Assembly: GCF_018614915.1 (NCBI RefSeq)
Contig: NZ_JAGGNU010000016.1
Location: forward strand, 16,828-80,827
Direction: 5' to 3'
Source: Variovorax paradoxus
GTDB lineage: Bacteria > Pseudomonadota > Gammaproteobacteria > Burkholderiales > Burkholderiaceae_C
DNA length: 64,000 bases
Each line of letters starts with the position of its first letter. The first letter of the stretch is position 1. A program made the translations under genes and the position numbers. Shown here one piece after another: positions 8,114-17,308 of this stretch. The notes beneath the pieces were generated by a model. The model was not told the origin of the DNA, did no database searches, and worked only from the letters and a program-made list of their open reading frames with translations.

Positions 8114-8787
8114 CCGAAGAAAGCCAAGCGCGCGAAGAGATCTGCCGCATCGGCCGCAGCCTGTTCGAGCGCGGCTACGTGCATGCCACGGCGGGCAACA
8201 TCAGCGTGCGGCTGGCCGACGGCTTCCTGATCACGCCCACCGACGCCTGCCTCGGCTTTCTCGACCCGGCGAAGCTCGCGCGGCTCGATGCGGAGCTGAA
8301 GCAGACCGGCGGCGACCGCGCCAGCAAGACCATCGCCCTGCATGCCCGCATCCATGCTGCGGCCACGCGCTTCGATGCCGGCACGCGCTGCGTGATCCAC
8401 ACCCATTCCACGCATTGCGTCGCGCTCACGCTGCGCGAGTCCGAAGATGAACTGCTGCCGGCCCTCACGCCCTATTTCGTGATGAAGGTCGGCCACGTGC
8501 CGGTGATCCCGTACCGGCGCCCGGGCGCGCCCGAGGCGGCCGAGCTAGTCGCGCGCGCGATCGAGCGTTACGGCGCAGAGGGCAGGCCGATCCGTGCCGT
8601 GATGCTGGAGCGCCTCGGTCCCAACGTCTGGCACGACACGCCCGCCGCGGCCATGGCGGTGCTCGAGGAACTCGAGGAGACCGCGAAGCTCTGGCTATGG
8701 AGCGGCCAGACGATGGAGCACCGACCGCAAGCCCTGGGCCCGGCCCAGATCGATGAACTGCGCCAGAGCTTCGGCGCCCGCTGGTAA
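8110..8787 (+). CDS. otnC: 3-oxo-tetronate 4-phosphate decarboxylase (class II aldolase family)
   Basis: OtnC decarboxylates 3-oxo-tetronate 4-phosphate to dihydroxyacetone phosphate and CO2. The 225-aa product matches the class II aldolase/adducin fold: [19 protein letters not shown] near the N-terminus and the zinc-binding HTHSTH at about residues 97-102. It starts within the last codon of otnK (ATGA). The OtnI gene begins ten bases after its stop. The aldolase-family relatives RhaD and AraD use the same metal site, but the gene context makes OtnC the best call. Confidence 0.9.
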   Translation: MTEESQAREEICRIGRSLFERGYVHATAGNISVRLADGFLITPTDACLGFLDPAKLARLDAELKQTGGDRASKTIALHARIHAAATRFDAGTRCVIHTHSTHCVALTLRESEDELLPALTPYFVMKVGHVPVIPYRRPGAPEAAELVARAIERYGAEGRPIRAVMLERLGPNVWHDTPAAAMAVLEELEETAKLWLWSGQTMEHRPQALGPAQIDELRQSFGARW

Positions 8788-8797
8788 AACATTCCCC

Positions 8798-9622
8798 ATG
8801 CCACGATTCGCCGCCAACCTCTCCATGCTCTATCCAGAGCTCGATTTCCTCGACCGCTTCGAAGCCGCCGCCAAGGATGGCTTTCGGGCCGTCGAATACC
8901 TCTTCCCCTACCCCTACGAACGCCGCGAACTCGCGGCGCGCCTCGCGGCCAACGGGCTGCAGCAGGTGCTGTTCAACGGCCCGCCCGGCGACTGGGATCG
9001 CGGCGAGCGGGGCCTCGCCTGCCTGCCGGGCCGCGAGGCCGAGTTTCGCGAAGGCGTGCTGAAGGCGTTGGACTACGCCGACGCGCTCGACTGCCCGCGC
9101 GTGCACCTGATGGCCGGCCTGGTGCCCGATGGCGTGGAGCGCGAGGCGGTGCAGCCGCTCTACGTCGACAACCTGCGCTGGGCCGCCGCGGAGGCAGCCA
9201 AGGCCGGGCGCGACGTGCTGATCGAGCCGATCAACACGCGCGACATCCCGCGCTTCTTCCTGAACCGGCAGGACCACGCGCACGAGATCGTCGAGAGGGT
9301 CGGCGCGCCCCGCCTCAAGGTGCAGATGGACCTCTACCACTGCCAGATCGTGGAGGGCGACGTCGCGATGAAGATCCGCAAGTACCTGCCTACCGGGCGC
9401 GTCGGCCACATCCAGATCGCCGGCGTGCCCGAGCGGCACGAGCCCGACATCGGCGAGCTCAACCATTTTTACCTGTTCGACCTGATCGACGAGGTGTCGG
9501 CCCAATGCGGCTGGGAGGGCTGGGTCGGCTGCGAATACCGTCCGCGCCGCGGCGCCGTGGCGAACGGCACTTCCGACGGCCTCGGCTGGCTGCGCTCGCT
9601 ACCGCGCACGCAGGCCGCATGA
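8798..9622 (+). CDS. otnI: 2-oxo-tetronate isomerase (hydroxypyruvate isomerase family)
   Basis: OtnI interconverts 2-oxo-tetronate and 3-oxo-tetronate, linking LtnD to OtnK. The 274-aa TIM-barrel protein matches hydroxypyruvate isomerase (Hyi): [18 protein letters not shown] at the start, [20 protein letters not shown], the metal-ligand region [22 protein letters not shown], and GWVGCEYRP near the end. Start at 8798, ten bases after otnC. The stop overlaps the next start (ATGA). Hydroxypyruvate isomerase itself is the main alternative, but ltnD, otnK and otnC next door favour OtnI. Confidence 0.88.
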   Translation: MPRFAANLSMLYPELDFLDRFEAAAKDGFRAVEYLFPYPYERRELAARLAANGLQQVLFNGPPGDWDRGERGLACLPGREAEFREGVLKALDYADALDCPRVHLMAGLVPDGVEREAVQPLYVDNLRWAAAEAAKAGRDVLIEPINTRDIPRFFLNRQDHAHEIVERVGAPRLKVQMDLYHCQIVEGDVAMKIRKYLPTGRVGHIQIAGVPERHEPDIGELNHFYLFDLIDEVSAQCGWEGWVGCEYRPRRGAVANGTSDGLGWLRSLPRTQAA

Positions 9623-10812
9623 AACTCGAAGCCGTGCGAATCCCGCCGCGCCTGCGCGGCTTCGAGGCGCGCGATGCGCAGCAGGTCTTCGACGTCACGC
9701 TGGCCGGTGCGCAGGTCGCGGCCATCGAGGCCAGCGACCGCCCGGCGCGCGGCACCCTGCTCAGCGCCCTGGTCGATGCGCATGCGCACATCGACAAGAA
9801 CTACACCGTGCGCGAGGTCGGCGCGGCCGAGGGCAACCTGTTCGTGGCCATCGCCCGCATGGCCGAGCACCGCGCGCACTGGACCGCCGGCGCGCTGCGC
9901 GTGCGCATGGAGCGCGCGCTCCAGGAAGCCTGGCGTGCCGGCACGCGGGCCCTGCGCACGCACCTCGACTGGAACAGCGCCGAGGCGCCGCTGTCGCTCG
10001 CCGTGTTCGAGGAGCTGCGCGCCCAGTGGCACGGGCGCATCGAGCTGCAGTTCGTCGCGCTCACGCCGCTCGATCTGTTCGCCGACCGCGAAGCCGGCGA
10101 GCGCATCGCACGCAGCGTGCAGCGCGCGGGCGGCGCGCTCGGCGCCTTCGTCTACCGCAACGAGGGCATCGTGTCCAAGCTGGGGCGCGTGCTCGACCTC
10201 GCGCAGGACCATCAGCTCGCGCTCGATTTCCATGTCGACGAAGGGCTGGACCCGGAGGCGACCGGCCTGCGCACCATCGCGCAGCTCGTAATCGCGCGCG
10301 GGCTGCACGGCCGGGTGGTCTGCGGCCACGCCTGTTCGCTGTCGGTGCAGAGGGACGCGGCCGCCAAGGACACGCTGGGCCTGTGCAGGCAGGCCGGCCT
10401 GCATCTGGTGGCGCTGCCCACCACCAACCTCTACCTGCAGGGCGCCTGGGACCACACGCCGGTTCCGCGCGGCATCACGCGCATCCGCGAAGCCGCCGCG
10501 CTGGGCCTGCGCGCGAGCCTGGCCACCGACAACGTGCAGGACGCCTTCTATCCCTACGGCAGCTACGACCTGGTCGAGACCTTCGGCCTCGGCGTGCAGG
10601 TGGCGCACCTGGCGCCGGCGTCCGACTGGCTCGATGCGATCACGGTGAGCCCGGCCAAGGCGCTGGGCCTGGGCTGGGACGGCCGCATCGCGCAGGGCTG
10701 CCCGGCCGACCTGGTGCTGCTGGCCGCCACCGACGAATACCAACTGCTGGATGCGCACGGACGGCGGCGCACCGTCATCCGTTCGGGCCGACCCCTGGAG
10801 AAAAGCGAATGA
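9619..10812 (+). CDS. Cytosine deaminase-like amidohydrolase
   Basis: A metal-dependent hydrolase of the amidohydrolase superfamily, 397 aa. The metal sites expected for the cytosine-deaminase branch are visible: DAHAHIDK (HxH), FHVDEG (where CodA has HCDE), VVCGHACS and ATDNVQDAF (the Asp ligand). The real substrate is unknown. It is the fifth gene of the threonate operon, sharing ATGA overlaps with otnI before it and the Rid-family gene after it. That suggests it acts in the same pathway, perhaps releasing a threonate-type acid from an amide or ring precursor (inference). The frame is open further upstream, but only from ATG 9619 does it match the family. Confidence 0.82.
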   Translation: MKLEAVRIPPRLRGFEARDAQQVFDVTLAGAQVAAIEASDRPARGTLLSALVDAHAHIDKNYTVREVGAAEGNLFVAIARMAEHRAHWTAGALRVRMERALQEAWRAGTRALRTHLDWNSAEAPLSLAVFEELRAQWHGRIELQFVALTPLDLFADREAGERIARSVQRAGGALGAFVYRNEGIVSKLGRVLDLAQDHQLALDFHVDEGLDPEATGLRTIAQLVIARGLHGRVVCGHACSLSVQRDAAAKDTLGLCRQAGLHLVALPTTNLYLQGAWDHTPVPRGITRIREAAALGLRASLATDNVQDAFYPYGSYDLVETFGLGVQVAHLAPASDWLDAITVSPAKALGLGWDGRIAQGCPADLVLLAATDEYQLLDAHGRRRTVIRSGRPLEKSE

Positions 10813-11267
10813 GCATGGGCAAACCGATGGCCAACTACGCAGCCGCCAGGCGCGTGGGCGACTTCGTCTTCATGAGCGGCGTGGTCGCGGTCGATCCGTC
10901 GACGCGCCGCGCGGTCGCCGGCTACGACGACATCCCCGAAGAGGCGCGCAACGGGCTGCGCACGCTCGGCTACGCCACCGGCCAGATGTCGGTCGACGTG
11001 TTCGAGCAAGCCGTCGTGGCGCAGAGCTGGTTCGTGCTGGAGCGCATCCGCCAGATCGCGGCCGAGCATGGCGGCACGATGGACGACGTGGTCAAGCTGG
11101 TGCAGTACTTCCGCCAGTTGCCGCACTACGCCTTCTACAACCGCGTGCGCGGCCTCTTCTACCCGGGCGAGCCGCCGGTCAGCACGGTGGTGGAGGTGTC
11201 GCGCTTCCTGCCCGGGGACGAGGTGCTGGTGGAGGTGGAGGCGACGATGTATCTTCCGCAGCATTGA
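10809..11267 (+). CDS. Rid (YjgF/YER057c/UK114) family protein lacking the usual Arg
   Basis: Product of 152 aa with the chorismate-mutase-like Rid fold: RVGDFVFMSGVVAVD near the N-terminus, FRQLPHYAFYNRVRGLFYPGEPP, and VEVEATMYLP at the end. Classical RidA removes reactive enamine/imines using an Arg in a P-A-R-S segment. Here the corresponding segment reads P-P-V-S, so the Arg is Val. The protein therefore belongs to a non-RidA subgroup of unknown activity, and imine deaminase function should not be assumed. It is the last gene of the six-gene coupled operon and overlaps the amidohydrolase stop by four bases. Confidence 0.85.
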   Translation: MSMGKPMANYAAARRVGDFVFMSGVVAVDPSTRRAVAGYDDIPEEARNGLRTLGYATGQMSVDVFEQAVVAQSWFVLERIRQIAAEHGGTMDDVVKLVQYFRQLPHYAFYNRVRGLFYPGEPPVSTVVEVSRFLPGDEVLVEVEATMYLPQH

Positions 11268-11373
11268 GCGGGATCGGCCGCCGACGTCGGCCGTACTACC
11301 ACCAATGAGGGATTGCGCGGACCGGTGCCAGGGCTAAGCTGCGACAGCGAAATCGCAGCAATGGAGGCCCGCC

Positions 11374-13302
11374 ATGGATCTCGCAGCCGCTTCCCCGACC
11401 ATGTCGCGTGTCGCAGTGGGGGGTGCCGCAGGGTCGATCGTCGAAACGAAGGCCGCTGTCGAGACCCCGGGCCCCGGTACCAGCAAGGTGACCAAGGTCA
11501 TCGTCGCCGTTCATGGCGTCGGCGATCAGCACCAGTACGCCACGATCCAGTCTGTGGTGGGCCAGTTCTGCCGCTACTACCGCACACCCCCGGCGACGCC
11601 GCTCGGAAGCTTTCACAACGCGCAGCGCACCTATGCCTTCAAGCCGCCACTGCCGGCACCGCAACTGGAGAAGCTGGCGTTTGCGGAGGTGTACTGGGCC
11701 ACCATTCCGCGCGGGGTCGTGACCGACCAGCACACTCTGGAAGAAGCGAAGAAGTGGGCAGGCACCATCGTCGAACGTCTGCGCCTGCGTTGGAAGCAGG
11801 GGCCTGACCATCTCCAACCCACCGAGTGCAGGGACGAGGATTTCAGGCGGCTCAAGCAAGTCCTGGCCGAAATGATCCAGAGCGTCGCGGTACTTGAACG
11901 GTTGTGCTATCTCGGCGACCGTGCAGGCCTCTTCACCTTCGATCTGCGCAAGCTGCTCGACGACTACCTCGGCGACGTACAGGTCGTCGCCGAATTCGAG
12001 CAATCCCGTGTCCAGATCCTCAAGGCGTTCTCGGAGGCGTTGGACCTGGCGCACCGGCAATATCCCAAGGCGGAGCTGTACATCGTTGCGCACAGCGAGG
12101 GCACCGTGGTGTCCTTCCTCGGGCTGCTGGAAGCATTCCGCAGCGCGGCAACGCCCGAATGGGCCCAAATGGTTCGAGGGTTGATGACCTTCGGTTCGCC
12201 GATCGACAAGCACCTGATGCTTTGGCCCGAGCTCTTCGACGGCCCAGAGCCGGCTTGGGTCCCACCGAATGCAACCGAGAAGATCGAATGGCGCAACTAC
12301 TACGACCGCGGCGACCCGATCGGTTTCGAGCTCGACGACGTCCGCGCCTGGATCGCCCGAGGCGAAGCCAACTGGGGCAAGGTCTTCAACTTCGAGCAAG
12401 AGCACGACATGGGCTTCATCCGCTACCCCTTTCCGGGAAAGGCCCATGTCGACTACTGGGACGACGACGCGGTGTTCGGCCATTTCATTTCGACCGTGGT
12501 CAAGCCCGACCCTCGCATCACCGCGGCGAATACCGGGAAGACTGCAGCGCCCGACATGCCGGCGCCGCCCGACGATCGGATCTACAAGTATTCGAGCTAT
12601 GTGCTGCCCTACGTCGGCATCCTGCTGATGCTGTTTCTCGCAGCCTACTTTCCGTACAAGGCCATCGTCGGCTACGTCGATGCGAAGCCCCACTATCACC
12701 TCCTGGCCATTGCGCTCGATGTGGCGGGCGTCGCCTTCTTCCTGCTGGGCATCACGGTCGCAGCGCGGGTTCCTCGATTGACGCGCGTGCGCTTCTGGCG
12801 CGCCGGCGCATGGGTCGCTTGCCTGTCGTGTGCGCTCATCGGATGGTGGCTTGTGGGCCTCCGGATGGGTGAACGGCTAGAGGTCGGCTTCGGACTCGAT
12901 CCATCGCATGCAGGCCCGCTGGCTGTTCTGGGCCTGGCCGTGATCGTGGTGTCGCGCGCCCTCGGTGCCGTCCGGCCGTCATGGGGCCTCAAGCCGCTCG
13001 TCGCCCTGGGTACGGCCATGTTGCTGGGCATGGCGGTCTGGATGCTGTGGGGCGGCGAGCTGCCGATGGACGGAAAACTATGGCCAGTGGTTCTCGCAGT
13101 GGCCGCCTTCATCTACCTTTGGTGGCTCGCCGTGCTGATCTTCGACCTCGCCTTCGTGTGGCACGTCCACATCCGCCAGTCGACAGCGATGAAACGCCTG
13201 CGCCTCATTTTTCCTCCTCCCAACCTAGCGACCCCTGCGCCTTCAGCTGTTGCGATCGGCTATCCCCCATCCGCCGCAAATCACCCACAATCGGCCGCAT
13301 GA
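11374..13302 (+). CDS. Membrane-anchored alpha/beta hydrolase-like protein, 642 aa
   Basis: The N-terminal part looks like an alpha/beta hydrolase: VIVAVHGVGDQ near residue 43 resembles the oxyanion strand, and LYIVAHSEGTVVSF carries the nucleophile elbow with Ser241 in A-H-S-E-G. This departs from the classic G-x-S-x-G at the first position. A long cytoplasmic-looking region follows. The last third (about residues 408-610) has around six hydrophobic helices, so the enzyme is tethered to the inner membrane. The stop overlaps the next lipoprotein start (ATGA). Substrate unknown; a lipase, esterase or effector-like hydrolase are all possible. Confidence 0.7.
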   Translation: MDLAAASPTMSRVAVGGAAGSIVETKAAVETPGPGTSKVTKVIVAVHGVGDQHQYATIQSVVGQFCRYYRTPPATPLGSFHNAQRTYAFKPPLPAPQLEKLAFAEVYWATIPRGVVTDQHTLEEAKKWAGTIVERLRLRWKQGPDHLQPTECRDEDFRRLKQVLAEMIQSVAVLERLCYLGDRAGLFTFDLRKLLDDYLGDVQVVAEFEQSRVQILKAFSEALDLAHRQYPKAELYIVAHSEGTVVSFLGLLEAFRSAATPEWAQMVRGLMTFGSPIDKHLMLWPELFDGPEPAWVPPNATEKIEWRNYYDRGDPIGFELDDVRAWIARGEANWGKVFNFEQEHDMGFIRYPFPGKAHVDYWDDDAVFGHFISTVVKPDPRITAANTGKTAAPDMPAPPDDRIYKYSSYVLPYVGILLMLFLAAYFPYKAIVGYVDAKPHYHLLAIALDVAGVAFFLLGITVAARVPRLTRVRFWRAGAWVACLSCALIGWWLVGLRMGERLEVGFGLDPSHAGPLAVLGLAVIVVSRALGAVRPSWGLKPLVALGTAMLLGMAVWMLWGGELPMDGKLWPVVLAVAAFIYLWWLAVLIFDLAFVWHVHIRQSTAMKRLRLIFPPPNLATPAPSAVAIGYPPSAANHPQSAA

Positions 13303-13502
13303 ACCGGTTCACCCTGCTTCCCCTTGCCCTCGTCATCGCCGGCTGCTCGACGCCGTCTCCCGAGGTCGTCCCTCTTCGCGACGGTGTTCTGCGCGCCCCG
13401 TCCTATGTAGACGCCTCGAACCACTGCCGAAGGCAGGGCGCGACCGCGCGGATGCTGGGCAAGGCGCCCGGCGAAACGGGCATCAACTTTCGATGCGAGT
13501 GA
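13299..13502 (+). CDS. Small lipoprotein, 67 aa
   Basis: A signal peptide (MNRFTLLPLALVIAG) ends in a lipobox IAGC with Cys16, so the product should be lipidated and exported. The mature part is only about 50 residues and contains two further Cys, one near the middle and one next to last, that could pair. It overlaps the end of the upstream hydrolase by four bases (ATGA) and is probably expressed with it. No family recognised. Confidence 0.7.
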   Translation: MNRFTLLPLALVIAGCSTPSPEVVPLRDGVLRAPSYVDASNHCRRQGATARMLGKAPGETGINFRCE

Positions 13503-13606
13503 GCGGCGCGATGAGCCGTCGATAGCGCTGCGGCCGCACATCGGTTCACTCGCTTGTCATGGAGGACGCCTACCGTCAGTTCGCCGCATCAACGAGGAGA
13601 ACCTTC

Positions 13607-14851
13607 ATGAATCGCCTGAAGAAAATTTGCGTCGCCCTGCTTGGCATGGGCGTGCTCATGGCAGTCGCCACGCCTTCCGCCGCACACGATGAACGCGCGC
13701 GCCGGCGCGCCGACAACGCGCCGCTGGTGATCGGGCACCGCGGTGGCGCCAGCGGCTACCTGCCCGAGCACACGCTGGAAGCCTACGCCCTCGGCATCGC
13801 CTTGGGCGCCGACTACATCGAGCCCGATCTGGTCGCCACCAAGGACGGCCACCTGATCGCGCGCCACGAGCCCAACCTGATAGACACCACCAACGTCAAG
13901 GACCTGCCGCAGTTCGCCGACCGCCGGCGCACCGTCATGGTCGACGGCGTCGCGACCGAGGGCTTCTTCGCCAGCGACTTCAGCCTGGCCGAGATCAAGC
14001 AGTTGCGCGCCGTCCAGTCCTTTCCCGAGCGCGACCAGTCCTTCAACGGCAAGTTCCAGATCCCGACGCTGGTCGAGGTGATCGAGCTGGCAAAACGCAA
14101 GTCGCGCGAAGAGAGGCGCCGCATCGGCATCTATCCGGAGACCAAGCACCCGACCTACCACCAGGGCATCGGCCTGCCGCTCGAAGACCGGCTGCTGAAC
14201 GTGCTGAGCGCCGCCGGCTGGAACCATCGCAACGCCCCGGTCTTCATCCAGTCCTTCGAGACCGCCAATCTTCGCTACCTGCGCGGCAAGACGAGCGTGC
14301 GGCTGATCCAGCTGGTCGATGCCAACGACGTCAAGCCCGACGGCTCGCTCGACTTCAGCAAGCCCTTCGACAAGCCGTACGACTGGGTGGTGTCGAACCG
14401 CGACGGCCTGTTCAGCGACCTCGTAACGCCGCGCGGCCTGCAGGAGGTGAAGGGCTACGCGGACGGCATCGGCCCGTGGAAGCCCTACCTGATCTCGAGC
14501 GCCTGCAAGTCGGTGCAGGGCGGCGCGTGCGTGGACGTGACGGGCGACGGCCTGGTCGACGAGCGCGACCGCGTCCTGCTGCCGCCCACCGACGTGATCG
14601 CCAATGCGCACCGGCTGGGGCTCCTGGTGCACCCGTACACCTTCCGCAGCGAGCAGAAGCGGCTGACCGGCAGCTTCGGCGGCAACCCGGTCAACGAGTA
14701 CCTCGCGTTCTACGAGGCCGGCGTCGACGGCTTGTTCAGCGACTTCGCCGACACCGCCGTCGCCGCGCGTGCGATGTTCCTGCTCAAGCACGATCCCGAC
14801 TACGCCCGTTGCCTGGTGAATGCGCGCAGGTGCGAAAACAGCAATGACTGA
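13607..14851 (+). CDS. glpQ: Periplasmic glycerophosphodiester phosphodiesterase
   Basis: Hydrolyses glycerophosphodiesters to glycerol 3-phosphate and an alcohol in the periplasm. The 414-aa precursor has a Sec signal peptide ([23 protein letters not shown]). The catalytic core includes the general acid/base motif [18 protein letters not shown] and the metal-ligand segment [21 protein letters not shown]. An insertion at residues 310-321 has the spacing of a dockerin/EF-hand calcium loop. The ATG at 13607 is preceded by AGGAGA. It stands apart from glycerol 3-phosphate transport genes. Convergent with the methyltransferase that follows. Confidence 0.92.
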   Translation: MNRLKKICVALLGMGVLMAVATPSAAHDERARRRADNAPLVIGHRGGASGYLPEHTLEAYALGIALGADYIEPDLVATKDGHLIARHEPNLIDTTNVKDLPQFADRRRTVMVDGVATEGFFASDFSLAEIKQLRAVQSFPERDQSFNGKFQIPTLVEVIELAKRKSREERRRIGIYPETKHPTYHQGIGLPLEDRLLNVLSAAGWNHRNAPVFIQSFETANLRYLRGKTSVRLIQLVDANDVKPDGSLDFSKPFDKPYDWVVSNRDGLFSDLVTPRGLQEVKGYADGIGPWKPYLISSACKSVQGGACVDVTGDGLVDERDRVLLPPTDVIANAHRLGLLVHPYTFRSEQKRLTGSFGGNPVNEYLAFYEAGVDGLFSDFADTAVAARAMFLLKHDPDYARCLVNARRCENSND

Positions 14852-14902
14852 GCCGGTGCTCGCGCGCACCCAGCGTGATTCCGGACCCCCTCGGCCGGAC
14901 TA

Positions 14903-15733
14903 CTACGGCCTTCGCTCCGGCACGGCAGCACCCACGACGACGAATTCGCCGGGCACCCCGTAGCCCCGGCCCTGCCGCCACGCATCGATCGCCTGCAGGT
15001 AGCGCGCGCGGACCCGCGCCCGGGCCTCGGCACCGAAACGCGACCAGGCCAGTGCCACCGGACCGCCGACGAAGGCCGCGTTGCAGGCCTCGTCGCCGTC
15101 GGCATAGCGCAGCGTGGTCGCGATGCGGCGCTGTTCGATGGCGCTGAAGCCCGCGCCCGCGCACAGGCGTGCCAACGTGTCCTCTTGCCCGAGCCGGAAG
15201 AACAGCGGGCAGACCTCGCTCGCAACCTCGGCATCGACGATCGGGAAGACGGCCGACCAGCCGCAGTGCGACCGTTCTCCCCACACGGCAAGCGCGATGC
15301 GGCCACCCGGGCGCAAGACCCGCCGCATCTCGCGCAAGGCCTGCGCGGGATCGGGCAGGTACATCAGGCCCAGCGCGCACAGCACGAGCTCGAAGCTCGC
15401 GTCCGGCAGCGCCAGGGCCTCCGCATCCATGCGCGCGAAGCGGACGTTCGACAGCGCATTCGGCCAGGCCCGCTGGCGCGCGGCATCGACCATCCCGCCC
15501 GACAGGTCGACCCCGAGCACGCTGCCGGCCGGCCCGACCGTGCGCGCCGCCTCGAACGCGACCAGTCCGGTGCCGCAGGCCACGTCGAGCACGCGCTCGC
15601 CCGGCCGCGGGGCCGCCATGGCGAGCAGCGCGCCGCGGGCGTCCGCCAGCTGTGCCTGCCACAGCGGCTCGTAAGCGCCGGCCGCCAGATCCCAGCCGTA
15701 GCGCTGGACGCGCCGCTGCAGCCTGGCGTCCAT
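14903..15733 (-). CDS. Class I SAM-dependent methyltransferase, 276 aa
   Basis: A Methyltransf_11/25-type enzyme. The SAM-binding motif I reads RVLDVACGTGLVAFEAA at about residues 47-63, motif II is SVLGVDLSGGMVDAA, and motif IV/post I is LPDASFELVLCALGLMYLPD. The substrate cannot be read from the sequence. It lies seven bases downstream of a second methyltransferase with the same fold on the same strand, so the two probably form an operon. The two differ strongly outside the SAM motifs, so this is not a recent tandem duplication. Confidence 0.82.
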   Translation of the reverse strand: MDARLQRRVQRYGWDLAAGAYEPLWQAQLADARGALLAMAAPRPGERVLDVACGTGLVAFEAARTVGPAGSVLGVDLSGGMVDAARQRAWPNALSNVRFARMDAEALALPDASFELVLCALGLMYLPDPAQALREMRRVLRPGGRIALAVWGERSHCGWSAVFPIVDAEVASEVCPLFFRLGQEDTLARLCAGAGFSAIEQRRIATTLRYADGDEACNAAFVGGPVALAWSRFGAEARARVRARYLQAIDAWRQGRGYGVPGEFVVVGAAVPERRP

Positions 15734-15740
15734 CGCGGAC

Positions 15741-16553
15741 TCAGCGCCGCGTGACGACGACTTCGACGTAGTCGCTGGGCACGATCAGCGATGCCGCGCC
15801 GGCCCGGTTGCAGCGCTCCAGCAATTCCGTCAGATCGCTCTCGAGCGCGGCGGCGCCGTCGGCGGGCAAGGCCGCGAAGGCCTTGTGCACCGGCCCGTAC
15901 CAGGTGCGGAACACCTCGATGAAATGCGCGGCCGAGCGGTAGCGGAAGTTGAACTGCCGCGGCGTGATGGCGATCGACGCGGCGCGCTCGCCGAAGAGTT
16001 CCTTCAGGTGCGCCTCGGTGCCCCACAGCGAAGGCGGCTGCACGCCCGCCGGCGGCGGCACGTGGCGCCCCAGCACCTTGAACATTTGGCCGATGAAGCC
16101 TTCGGGCGTCCAGTTGGCCAGGCCGATCCGGCCCCCGGGTCGGCACACGCGCGCCAGTTCGGACGCGGCTTTCGCGTGGTCGGGCGTGAACATCACGCCG
16201 AAGGTCGACAGCACGGCGTCGAAGCTGGCGTCCTCGAAAGGCAGCGCCTCGGCATCGGCCGCCTGGAAGTTCACTTCCAGGCGTTCCGCGCGCGCGCGCT
16301 CGGCGCCGCGGTCGAGCAGGGCGGCCACGTAGTCGGTCGAGGTCACCTGGCAGCCGCGGCGCGCCGCGGCGAGCGTGGCATTGCCGTTGCCGGCGGCGAC
16401 GTCGAGCACGCGCTCGTCGCAGCGCAGGTCGCAGGCTTCGGCCAGCTGCTCGCCGACGAGCTGCAGCGTGGTGCCGATCACGGCGTAGTCGCCGCTGGAC
16501 CAGGCGGTCATCTGGCGGCTCTTGATGGCGTTGAAATCGACGGGTGCATTCAT
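15741..16553 (-). CDS. Class I SAM-dependent methyltransferase, 270 aa
   Basis: Motif I is RVLDVAAGNGNATLAAA, with the GxGxG-like loop, and the later motif LPFEDASFDAVLSTFGVMFTPD is typical of UbiE-like and related small-molecule methyltransferases. It begins MNAPVDFNAIKSRQMTAWSSGDYAVIG, an N-terminus common in proteins annotated only as class I methyltransferases. First gene of the two-methyltransferase unit, divergent from the OsmC gene with 221 bp between them. No convincing promoter or operator stands out in that gap. Substrate unknown. Confidence 0.82.
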   Translation of the reverse strand: MNAPVDFNAIKSRQMTAWSSGDYAVIGTTLQLVGEQLAEACDLRCDERVLDVAAGNGNATLAAARRGCQVTSTDYVAALLDRGAERARAERLEVNFQAADAEALPFEDASFDAVLSTFGVMFTPDHAKAASELARVCRPGGRIGLANWTPEGFIGQMFKVLGRHVPPPAGVQPPSLWGTEAHLKELFGERAASIAITPRQFNFRYRSAAHFIEVFRTWYGPVHKAFAALPADGAAALESDLTELLERCNRAGAASLIVPSDYVEVVVTRR

Positions 16554-16774
16554 GGTGCTTGTCTCCTGGGGGTCGAGGTTGAGGACGGCTTGAACTGTCG
16601 CGCGCCGTCGCTGCGCTGTCCTGCCTGCGCGTCGGCCGGGCTTGTCCCATCGTCCGCATGTGGCCGCCGGATGCCGCGCGACCGGCCGAGCGGCATAGGC
16701 CGTGTCCCCTCTAGGCAGCGCGCGGCGGCGCGCCCAGAATCAGGGAATTCAGCCCGACTCGGAGCGCAACGACC

Positions 16775-17308
16775 ATGGCAGCAGAAGACATTGCGGCGGC
16801 ATTGGAGCGCGCGGAGACCGTGCTGCGGCGGCGCCCCGAGGCCGGCCTTCACGAAGACTCGCAGGCCGTGGCGCGCTGGACGGGCGGCTTGGGGATGGTC
16901 GCCAGCCACGCGAACGGCACCGAGGTCCTGACCGACATGCCGGGCGAGTTCGGCGGCAGCGGCGAACGGATCACGCCGGGCTGGCTGCTGCGCGCCGGCT
17001 TCGCGTCCTGCGTCGCCACCTGCATCGCGATGAGCGCCGCCAGGCAGCGCATCGAGCTCGAAGCGCTCGAGGTGCGGGTCGACAGCCGCTCGGACGCACG
17101 CGGCTTGCTCGACTTGGCGGAGGCCGACGGCAGGCCCGTGAACGCCGGGCCGCTGGACATGCAGCTGCTGGTGCGGATCTCCGCGCCCGGCGTGGCATCG
17201 GAGCGCCTGCGGACGCTGGTCGAAGAGAGCCACCGCTGTTCGCCGATGTCCTCCGCGGTCCAGCTCGCGGTGCCGGTGAGCCTCTGCATCGAAGTGGGGG
17301 AAGGCTGA
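16775..17308 (+). CDS. OsmC family peroxiredoxin-like protein
   Basis: OsmC/Ohr proteins reduce organic hydroperoxides through two Cys. The 177-aa product has the core WLLRAGFASCVATCIAM with the first Cys on the central helix, and HRCSPMSSAV carrying the second. The spacing fits OsmC better than Ohr. Its TGATG junction overlaps the AraC-type regulator start by one base, so it is translated together with the regulator. That suggests the regulator controls this small unit. Confidence 0.82.
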   Translation: MAAEDIAAALERAETVLRRRPEAGLHEDSQAVARWTGGLGMVASHANGTEVLTDMPGEFGGSGERITPGWLLRAGFASCVATCIAMSAARQRIELEALEVRVDSRSDARGLLDLAEADGRPVNAGPLDMQLLVRISAPGVASERLRTLVEESHRCSPMSSAVQLAVPVSLCIEVGEG

